64,000 bases of DNA from Streptomyces sp. NBC_01446. Its GTDB lineage: Bacteria; Actinomycetota; Actinomycetes; Streptomycetales; Streptomycetaceae. The notes beneath the pieces were generated by a model, which did not search any database, was not told where the DNA came from, and was given only the letters and a program-made list of their open reading frames with translations. Of the stretch, positions 8,994 through 15,399 are shown in pieces; within the stretch, counting starts at the first letter, position 1, and the number at the start of each line of letters is the position of its first letter. The DNA lies in the NCBI RefSeq assembly GCF_026340095.1, contig NZ_JAPEPO010000001.1, forward strand, positions 7,956,501 through 8,020,500, given 5' to 3'. Both the position numbers and the translations under genes were made by a program.

Positions 8994-10304
8994 TCACGCG
9001 GTGGGCAAGGCCTGCATGGCCTTGATGAAGCCGTCGGTGTCGAGCCCGCCGTTGAAGAACTGCTGGACCGCCTGGTGCATGGGCGTCGAGGCGGACTGGG
9101 GGTAGGCCTGGTCCCACGAGAGCTGGAACGACGGGGCCTTCTTCACGAGGTCGAACTGGTACTTCGAGTACGCCGGGCTCGCGGAGGTGCCGAGGAACTT
9201 CTCCGTGTTGGTCGTGGTCGGCAGGTTGCCGATGCCCAGCTGCGCCTTCACGAACTCGTCGGAGTACTGGAGCTTCAGGAACGCGGCGACGGCCTCGGGA
9301 TGCTTCGTCTTCTTCATCACGGAGTAGAAGTTGTTGGTGTTGCCGACGAGGTTGCCGGCGTCACCCGTGCCGCCCGCGACGGTCGGGAACGAGGAGTAGC
9401 CGAGGTCCTTCTTGGCGAACGCGGGGTGGGAGTCCTGCTGGGTCGAGTACTCCCACGAACCCATGAGCTCGAAGCCGGCTTTGCCGGTGGCGAGCAGCGT
9501 GGGTGAGCCCTGGTCGGTGAACTTGACCGAGTCGTAGTTGGTGCCGAAGGCGCCCGCGTCGACGAGCTTCCTGATCATGCCCAGCGCCTTCTTGCTGCCC
9601 GCGCTCTCCCAGGCGCTCTTGTCGCCGCCGAGCGCCTTCTGGAAGACGTCCGGGCCGGCGACACGGTCGTAGAGGTACTCGAACCACATCAGCGTCGGCC
9701 ACTGGTCGCCGCCGCCGAGCGCGATCGGGGTGACGCCCTTGGCCTTCAGCGCCTTCACCGCGCCGAGCAGGTCGTCCCAGGTCTTGGGCGGCGTGACACC
9801 GGCGTCTGCCAGAACCTTCTTGTTGTTGAAGAGCAGCACCGGCTGCGTGCCGCGCATCGGGACGCCGTACGGCTTCCCGTTCACCGTCGCGCTGTCGAAG
9901 ACCGACGGCAGGAAGCTGGACTTGAGGGCCGGGTCCTTCTTGATGAAGTCGTCGAGCGGCAGCAGCAGGTCGGCGTCGACGAAGGGCTTGATGCTGCCGC
10001 CGCCCCAGTTGAAGAAGATGTCGGGGGCCTGCGGGGTGCTGATGATGGTCTGCAGCTTCTGCTGGTAGTCGGCGCCCGGGATGGTGTCGAGGACCGCCTT
10101 GACCTTCGACGTCTTGTTGAAGGTGGCTACGAGCTGCTTCTCGACCTTGTTGGCCGCGTCCCCGTACACCAGCACGTGGATCTTGTCGGAGCCTCCGCCG
10201 CCGGCCGAGTCGGAGGAGCCGCCGCCACAGGCAGACAGGGTCAGACCCAGGGCGAGCGCCACACCTGCGGCGACGGCGCGGGAGATCCGTGCGGGTGTCT
10301 TCAT
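8994..10304 (-). CDS. Sugar ABC transporter substrate-binding lipoprotein
   Basis: A 436-residue extracellular binding protein (SBP family 1). The N-terminus is a lipoprotein signal: basic MKTPARISR, a hydrophobic core, then lipobox LTLSAC with lipidation at Cys28, followed by a Gly/Ser linker. The mature domain shows DIFFNWGGGS, YGVPMRGTQPVLLFNNKK and GVTPPKTWDDLL, all typical of oligosaccharide binders. It is the first gene of the transport operon downstream of lacI. A GAGAGG box lies upstream of the ATG; the frame continues further upstream without homology. It probably delivers short beta-linked oligosaccharides to the MalF/MalG pair. Confidence 0.92.
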   Translation of the reverse strand: MKTPARISRAVAAGVALALGLTLSACGGGSSDSAGGGGSDKIHVLVYGDAANKVEKQLVATFNKTSKVKAVLDTIPGADYQQKLQTIISTPQAPDIFFNWGGGSIKPFVDADLLLPLDDFIKKDPALKSSFLPSVFDSATVNGKPYGVPMRGTQPVLLFNNKKVLADAGVTPPKTWDDLLGAVKALKAKGVTPIALGGGDQWPTLMWFEYLYDRVAGPDVFQKALGGDKSAWESAGSKKALGMIRKLVDAGAFGTNYDSVKFTDQGSPTLLATGKAGFELMGSWEYSTQQDSHPAFAKKDLGYSSFPTVAGGTGDAGNLVGNTNNFYSVMKKTKHPEAVAAFLKLQYSDEFVKAQLGIGNLPTTTNTEKFLGTSASPAYSKYQFDLVKKAPSFQLSWDQAYPQSASTPMHQAVQQFFNGGLDTDGFIKAMQALPTA

Positions 10305-10407
10305 CTTTGAAGCCTCTCGAAAGTGTCGGCCATGAGAGCGAAATGTGTTGGGCGGTGTGACGCTAAGCCGCGCCGAACGGGCGGTCAACCCTCGGCGGAC
10401 GGGTTTC

Positions 10408-10420
10408 CGAAGCGTTATCG
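10408..10420. promoter_or_regulatory. Possible LacI-type operator in the 270-bp gap before the binding protein gene
   Basis: CGAAGCGTTATCG resembles an imperfect LacI-family palindrome with CGAA and TTxTCG half sites around a GCG centre. A second weak candidate, GTTTCGAAC, lies at about 10520. The gap 10305-10575 should hold the operon promoter, but I see no other structured element. Confidence 0.3.
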
Positions 10421-10575
10421 ACGGGGCGTCATCCGCAGGCCAGGGCCCAGGGGCGAAAGGGCATGACGAGAAGGCGGACCGGTTCCGGCCGCCGAAGGGA
10501 GCGCGGGCCATGCGCGCCGACAGTTTCGAACATCACCCCTCGGTGAGATGGCCGAGGAAGGGTGGGGGGCGTGGG

Positions 10576-11637
10576 CTACCGCTCGGCGGGCGCCGCCGTG
10601 CTGCTCCGTACGACGAGACGGGTCGCCAGGTCCATGCGCAGCGTCGCAGGCTGCTTGCCCCGTGCCAGGTCAAGGGTCAGCCGTGCGGCGGCCTCGGCCA
10701 TCTCGACCAGGGGCTGGCGGACGGTGGTCAGTGGCGGACCCACCCAGCGGGCGAGGGGCAGATCGTCGAAGCCGACGACGCTGAGGTCGTCCGGGATCCG
10801 CAGGCCCAGCTCGCGGGCCGCCTCGTAGAGACCGAGCGCCTGGAGGTCGTTGCCCGCGAACACCGCGGTCGGCCGGTCCGGCAGGCCGAGCAGTTCGAGA
10901 CCGGCCGCGTGGCCGGACTCGTGATGGAAGGTCCCCTCGCGGATCAGCGCCGGGTCGAAGGCGACCCCGGCCGTCTCCAGGGCCGCCCGGTAGCCGTCGA
11001 TCCGGGCACGGCTGCACATCATCCCCGTCGGTCCCGCGATCACCCCGATCCGGCGATGGCCCAGCTCAAGCAGGTGCCGTGTGGCGGCGAGCCCGCCCTG
11101 CCAGTTCGTGGCACCGATCGCGGGCACGTCCTCCCCGGGGTCGCCCGCAGGGTCCATCACCACGAACGGGATGTCGCGGCTGGTGAGCTGCGCCCGCTGG
11201 GCGGCGTCGAGCCCGGACAGGACGAGGATCACACCGGTGGGACGACGGGCGAGAACGCCGTCGACCCAGGACTGGCCGATGCTGAGCTGCCCGGCGTGCT
11301 CGGACAGGACCAGGCTGAGCCCTTCCTCGCGGGCGACGTTCTCGACGCCGCGGATCACCTCCATCGACCAGGAGCTCTCCAGCTCGTGGAAGACCAGTTC
11401 GAGGAGAGGGATGGCCGTGGTGTTGGCCCTGCGGCGCTGGTAGCCGTGGCGGCGGAGCAGTTCCTCGACCCGCTCGCGGGTGGCCGGAGCGACATCGGCC
11501 CGGCCGTTGAGGACCTTCGAAACTGTCGGAGCGGAGACTCCCGCTTCGCGGGCGATCTCGGCAAGTGTCGCCGTGCCGGCCTCGCGGGCCTCCTGGGACG
11601 CCGGCCTCTGCTTCTTCTGCACCGCTGAGGAGTTCAC
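10576..11637 (-). CDS. LacI family transcriptional regulator
   Basis: A 353-residue LacI/GalR repressor. The HTH at about residues 22-46 reads TLAEIAREAGVSAPTVSKVL, followed by the hinge NGRADVAPATRERV. The periplasmic-binding-like effector domain follows, with VPAIGATNWQGGLAATRHLL, HRRIGVIAGP and a C-terminal LSVVGFDDLPLARWVGPPLTTVRQP, standard for sugar-responsive members. It lies on the same strand directly upstream of the ABC/GH3 operon and is its likely repressor (BxlR-like position). The chosen GTG sits 7 nt after a TACGAT box with no ribosome site, suggesting a leaderless mRNA; an alternative GTG lies 18 bp upstream. Confidence 0.9.
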   Translation of the reverse strand: MNSSAVQKKQRPASQEAREAGTATLAEIAREAGVSAPTVSKVLNGRADVAPATRERVEELLRRHGYQRRRANTTAIPLLELVFHELESSWSMEVIRGVENVAREEGLSLVLSEHAGQLSIGQSWVDGVLARRPTGVILVLSGLDAAQRAQLTSRDIPFVVMDPAGDPGEDVPAIGATNWQGGLAATRHLLELGHRRIGVIAGPTGMMCSRARIDGYRAALETAGVAFDPALIREGTFHHESGHAAGLELLGLPDRPTAVFAGNDLQALGLYEAARELGLRIPDDLSVVGFDDLPLARWVGPPLTTVRQPLVEMAEAAARLTLDLARGKQPATLRMDLATRLVVRSSTAAPAER

Positions 11638-11644
11638 AGTACGG

Positions 11645-11675
11645 ATCGTAACCACTAGACGGTGAGACGGGGCAA
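11645..11675 (-). promoter_or_regulatory. Putative promoter of the lacI gene
   Basis: Reading on the minus strand: TTGCCC (11675-11670), 19 nt, then TACGAT (11650-11645), 7 nt, and the GTG start. The spacing fits a sigma-70-type promoter giving a leaderless transcript. Confidence 0.4.
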
Positions 11676-11762
11676 GGGGATCCGCGGACCGCCGCGCCTT
11701 GACGCACCGGCAAGATCCTTCTAGGTTTTCGCAACATGCGTCATCGACGTCGAAATAGTTGA

Positions 11763-11840
11763 ACGCGAACTCCATGAGACGCGAACTCCTTGAGGCTGGG
11801 GACGTGAAACCCTCGGGACCTGAGACGCGAACCTCTTGAG
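11763..11840 (+). repeat. 16-bp direct repeats upstream of the alditol oxidase gene
   Basis: ACGCGAACTCCATGAG (11763-11778) is followed without gap by ACGCGAACTCCTTGAG (11779-11794), and ACGCGAACCTCTTGAG lies at 11825-11840. A degenerate copy, ACGTGAAACCCTCGGG, lies at 11802-11817. The last copy ends 7 nt before the ATG of the oxidase gene. It may be an operator array or a duplicated leader; function unknown. Confidence 0.8.
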
Positions 11841-11847
11841 AACGGAC

Positions 11848-13128
11848 ATGCGTATGCCGGCGACCGGTACACCGCTGCGGAACTGGGCGGGAAACGTCAC
11901 CTTCGGCCCGGCACGGGTCCACCGTCCGGAGTCGGAGGCCGACCTGTGCCGGACCGTCGCCTCCGCCGAGAAGGTACGGGTCCTCGGCAGCGGACACTCG
12001 TTCAACCGCATCGCGGACACGGACGGCGACCTGATCCTCCTGGACGGCCTCGCGCGCCGGGTGCGGGTGTCCGAGGACCGCGCCACCGTGAGCGTCTCGG
12101 CGGGCATGCGGTACGCGGAGGTGGCCTCGGCGCTCCAGGCGCAAGGTCTCGCCCTCGCCAACCTGGCCTCGCTGCCGCACATCTCGGTCGCGGGATCGTG
12201 CGCCACCGGCACGCACGGTTCAGGAGACGCGCTGCTCGGGCTGGCCGCCGCCGTGACCGGGATCGAGCTGATCGGCCCCGACGGCACGCGGACGACGCTG
12301 AACCGCGCCTCCGACCCCGACCGCTTCCCCGGTGCCGTCGTCAACCTCGGCGCACTCGGTGTCGTCGTCGCCATGACCCTCGCCGTGGAGCCCGCGTTCG
12401 ACGTCGCCCAGTGGGTGTACGACGAAGTGCCGCTCGACGGGATCGCCGAGGACTTCGACGCCGTGTTCGGCGCCGCGTACAGCGTCAGCGCGTTCACCGA
12501 CTGGCGCGCGGACACCGCCACGGTGTGGCTGAAGCGCCGCACCGACCGGCTGCCGACCGGCACTCCGGGAGACCGCTGGATGGGCGGGCTCCTCGCGGAC
12601 GGCCCGCGCCACCCGGTCCCCGGCATGCCACCGGCCTTCTGCACCGAGCAGCTGGGCGTCCCCGGACCGTGGCACGAGCGGCTTCCCCACTTCCGGCCCG
12701 ACTTCACCCCGAGCAACGGCGAGGAGCTCCAGTCCGAGCTGCTCCTGCCGCGCGAGGCCGCGGCCGACGCGATGGCGGCCCTGCGTGACCTCGGAGACCG
12801 GATCGCCCCGGTGCTCCTTGTCTCCGAGATCCGGACGGTCGCCGCGGACGACCTGTGGCTCAGCCCGAGCCACGGCCGCGCATCCCTCGCCCTCCACTTC
12901 ACGTGGGTGCGCCGCCCCGACGACGTACTCCCGGTCATCGGCGCCATCGAGGAGCGGCTGCTGCCACTCGGGGCGCGCCCCCACTGGGGGAAGCTGACGA
13001 CGGCGGCTCCCCGTACCGTCGCCGCGCTCTACGAACGAGCCCCCGACTTCCGGCGGCTACGGCAGGAGCTGGACCCGGCCGGGAAGTTCGGCAACGCCTT
13101 CGTGACGGAACTTTTCGCCGCTCACTGA
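11848..13128 (+). CDS. aldO: FAD-linked alditol oxidase
   Basis: A 426-residue flavoprotein of the VAO family, clearly homologous to Streptomyces coelicolor AldO, which oxidises xylitol and sorbitol at C1 with O2 to an aldose and H2O2. The N-terminal FAD domain has NWAGNVTF and VLGSGHSFN, whose His would be the covalent 8-alpha-histidyl FAD link, then SLPHISVAGSCATGTHGSG. All AldO catalytic positions are visible: SEIRTVAADDLWLSP (Glu, Arg), LHFTW (His, Thr) and HWGK (Lys). It ends in LDPAGKFGNAFV. ATG codons at 11848 and 11854 are both possible; alignment to AldO slightly favours the second. The gene stands alone behind a 16-bp repeat array, divergent from lacI. Confidence 0.92.
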   Translation: MRMPATGTPLRNWAGNVTFGPARVHRPESEADLCRTVASAEKVRVLGSGHSFNRIADTDGDLILLDGLARRVRVSEDRATVSVSAGMRYAEVASALQAQGLALANLASLPHISVAGSCATGTHGSGDALLGLAAAVTGIELIGPDGTRTTLNRASDPDRFPGAVVNLGALGVVVAMTLAVEPAFDVAQWVYDEVPLDGIAEDFDAVFGAAYSVSAFTDWRADTATVWLKRRTDRLPTGTPGDRWMGGLLADGPRHPVPGMPPAFCTEQLGVPGPWHERLPHFRPDFTPSNGEELQSELLLPREAAADAMAALRDLGDRIAPVLLVSEIRTVAADDLWLSPSHGRASLALHFTWVRRPDDVLPVIGAIEERLLPLGARPHWGKLTTAAPRTVAALYERAPDFRRLRQELDPAGKFGNAFVTELFAAH

Positions 13129-13245
13129 ACGTGAACCCATGCCGAGCGCCGCAGGCTGGTCCGTTCGGCGGCGCCCGGGTCGCTGCGGTCCTGCGCCGAA
13201 CCTAGCGTTCCCACAGTCAGGGTATTTCTGCCTGGAGGGTCCACT

Positions 13246-14280
13246 GTGCGTTCCATGGGTTTCGCTTCCGCAGCACTGTTCGGCGCCGCCGCGCTTCTGT
13301 CAGTGACAGCATCGGCGTCCGTGGCGGACGACGGTGGTAATGCCGCCACTGCTTACGAATCCGGCAGTGGCAGCCGCTCCGACGGCGGTACCTCCTCCGT
13401 TGGTACCGACGCCGGTGCAACTCCCTCCGTTGGTACCGACGCCGGTGCAACTCCCTCCGTTGGTACCGACGCCGGTGCAACTCCCTCCGTTGGTACCGAC
13501 GCCGGTGCAACTCTCTCCGTTGGTACCGACGCCGGTGGTACCGACTCTGGGGGTACTGACTCTGTTGGTACTGACTCTGGTGGCACTAACTCCGGTGGTA
13601 CTGACCCTGGTGGCACTAACTCCGTTGGTACTGACTCTGGTGGTACCGGCGCCGGTGTTACCGACTCCGGTGGTGACGGCCGCACGGCCAGCGGTACCGA
13701 CTCCGGCGGTACCAATTCCGGTGGTGACGGCCGCACGGCCAGCGGTACCGATTCCGGTCGTACCGACTCCGGTGGTACCGATTCCGGCCGTACCGACTCT
13801 GGCGATACCGACTCCGGCGGTGACGGCCGCACGGCCGGCGGCGGCCCCAACGTCACCTCGTTCGGATACACGGTGTCCCCGACGACCGTGTCCCCCGGCG
13901 GGACGGTCACCATCAATGCCACCAAGTGCCAGACGCCGGTCGTGCGCGTCACGGCGCCGGTCTTCGACGGCGTCACGCTCAATGGGGGCCGTTCGGCGAA
14001 GGCCAAGGTCTTCCCCGGCGCGAAGCCGGGCGCCGAGTACGACGTGACGTTCGACTGCAAAGGGGAGAAGGGCACCGCCAAACTGAAGATCTCCGGAGGC
14101 GGCGCCCGTCCCACCGGTCCCACCACGCCGACCGTGCCGGGAGGCGTGGAGGCCGGCGACGGCGGCAGCCTCTCCAAGCTCGACGCCACGCAGCTCCTGG
14201 CGGGCACCGCACTGGTGGCGGGCGCCGTGGGCGCGGCGGGCGTGTACGCCGCCAGGCGCCGCTCCGGCTCGCAGGGCTGA
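13246..14280 (+). CDS. Secreted repeat-rich cell-surface protein with C-terminal membrane anchor
   Basis: A 344-residue protein. It has a signal peptide (FASAALFGAAALLSVTASAS, cleavage near residue 26), then about 165 residues of low-complexity repeats: first SVGTDAGATP four times, then GGTDS-type five-residue repeats. An Ig-like beta-domain follows (NVTSFGYTVSPTTVSPGG, with a Cys pair in ATKCQTP and FDCKGEK), then a linker rich in T and P, a C-terminal membrane helix (LLAGTALVAGAVGAAGVYAA) and an RRRSG tail. There is no LPXTG motif, so it is probably anchored by the helix. The GTG follows a GGAGGG box at 13234-13239. The repeats likely form an extended wall-spanning stalk. Function unknown. 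Confidence 0.8.
   Translation: MRSMGFASAALFGAAALLSVTASASVADDGGNAATAYESGSGSRSDGGTSSVGTDAGATPSVGTDAGATPSVGTDAGATPSVGTDAGATLSVGTDAGGTDSGGTDSVGTDSGGTNSGGTDPGGTNSVGTDSGGTGAGVTDSGGDGRTASGTDSGGTNSGGDGRTASGTDSGRTDSGGTDSGRTDSGDTDSGGDGRTAGGGPNVTSFGYTVSPTTVSPGGTVTINATKCQTPVVRVTAPVFDGVTLNGGRSAKAKVFPGAKPGAEYDVTFDCKGEKGTAKLKISGGGARPTGPTTPTVPGGVEAGDGGSLSKLDATQLLAGTALVAGAVGAAGVYAARRRSGSQG
13401..13537 (+). repeat. 30-bp in-frame tandem repeat within the surface protein gene
   Basis: Four 30-bp units (13401-13430, 13431-13460, 13461-13490, 13491-13520) plus a partial fifth. The first three are identical and the fourth differs by one base (CTCTCTCCGT for CTCCCTCCGT). Each unit encodes ten residues (VGTDAGATPS). 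Downstream, about 300 bp carry degenerate 15-bp GGTACCGACTCCGGT-like units. Confidence 0.95.
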
Positions 14281-14329
14281 GACGGGCCGTACGGACCAGG
14301 CGGGCCGCTTACGGCCACTGCTGCGCCGC

Positions 14330-15109
14330 TTACGACCTCAGGCGCGCCGGAGTCGCACGTTCGCGTGCCGTCCTGGCGGCCTCGCCCACCGAACCGTGGT
14401 GCAACGAGCCGTGTCCGGGCAGCAGCATGTCGCCCGAGAGCCTCTCGAACACGTCCAGGGAGTCGCGGGTGCGCTCGCGGTCCCTGTCGAACATGGTGGG
14501 CAGGAGCTGCGGCCCCGGCGTGCGCGAGGTCGGGTGGCCGGTGACCAGGCCGTCGCCGGAGATGACGATGCCCGCGCCGGGGAGATGGTAGGCGCAGTGG
14601 CCCGCGGTGTGTCCGGGGGTGTGGACCGGGACCGGGCGGCCCGGCAGGTCGAGGGCACCCTCAGCGGGGAAGGGCCGGGGTTGACTGACGCGGGCGTCCG
14701 TCGTCCCGCCGGAACGCAGGGCGTGCACGGCCCAGGGCAGGACGCCCGGGCGCCAGCTGTTGCGCAGGACCCGGCCGAGCGATACCTGGTGCAGGAACTC
14801 GCGCCGGGCGTGCGGGACTTCGGCCGCGTGTGCGTACACCGGGGCGTCGAAGGTGCGGCTGAGGTACTCGGCGGACCCGAGGTGGTCGTTGTGTGCGTGG
14901 GTGAGCAGGATCGCCGTGAGCGCCTCGGGGGAGTGGCCCGCCGCGGCCAGTGAGTCCAGGACCTGCTGCCGGTCGCCGGGGTAGCCGCAGTCGATGAGCG
15001 TGACGGCGTCGCCCTCGCTCAGGATGACCCAGTTCGTGTTGCTGCCATGGACCAGATGAACGCCGGTGGCGGCGTGAACGAGGGTGCCTTCGCGCATGAC
15101 GGACCGCAT
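14330..15109 (-). CDS. MBL-fold metallo-hydrolase
   Basis: A 259-residue metallo-beta-lactamase-fold hydrolase. The metal motif is THAHNDH (H-x-H-x-D-H, about residues 71-77), with the further ligands in HTPGHTAGHCAY, the bridging Asp in VISGDGLV, and the late His in LLPGHGSLHHG. The N-terminus NTNWVILSEGDAVTLIDCG is typical of the glyoxalase II-like branch. No signal peptide is seen, so it is cytosolic. The substrate is unknown; relatives hydrolyse thioesters or lactones. A second ATG lies 12 bp inside. The gene is convergent with the surface protein gene and divergent from the beta-helix gene. Confidence 0.87.
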   Translation of the reverse strand: MRSVMREGTLVHAATGVHLVHGSNTNWVILSEGDAVTLIDCGYPGDRQQVLDSLAAAGHSPEALTAILLTHAHNDHLGSAEYLSRTFDAPVYAHAAEVPHARREFLHQVSLGRVLRNSWRPGVLPWAVHALRSGGTTDARVSQPRPFPAEGALDLPGRPVPVHTPGHTAGHCAYHLPGAGIVISGDGLVTGHPTSRTPGPQLLPTMFDRDRERTRDSLDVFERLSGDMLLPGHGSLHHGSVGEAARTARERATPARLRS

Positions 15110-15311
15110 CTCTTGAGGTATGCCACTGGGGGCCGGGGAAGCATGGGGGAGCTGGGGGTACCGCGGTGACCGGTCTGCTGCAGCGGTCGCAGGCAGGGTA
15201 GTTGATCACCTCTCCCGCCCGGATGTCCTCGACGTGACGTGGGGCAGCCGATGCGTGCAGCATCCCTTGACAGTCATCCGATGAATTTATAGCTTCCGTG
15301 ACCAGACGCTC

Positions 15312-15346
15312 CTCAATTGAGCGAACTGTCCATCAAACGTTGGATG
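15312..15346. promoter_or_regulatory. Palindromes in the promoter region of the beta-helix gene
   Basis: CTCAATTGAG (15312-15321) is a perfect 10-bp palindrome. CATCAAACGTTGGATG (15331-15346) is palindromic except for one position pair around AACGTT, which resembles a LacI-family operator. Both lie 55-90 bp upstream of the GTG in the 290-bp divergent gap; nothing else notable was seen in 15110-15399. Confidence 0.4.
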
Positions 15347-15399
15347 TTCGGTCCGTAGATCGATGGTCAATCCCGACCTGCCCGGCCTCAGGAGTCCCC

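Noticed and set aside
13401..13537. Regular 30-bp repeats that superficially look like a CRISPR array
   Set aside because: There are no spacers; units are contiguous, in frame, and encode ten-residue repeats of a secreted protein.
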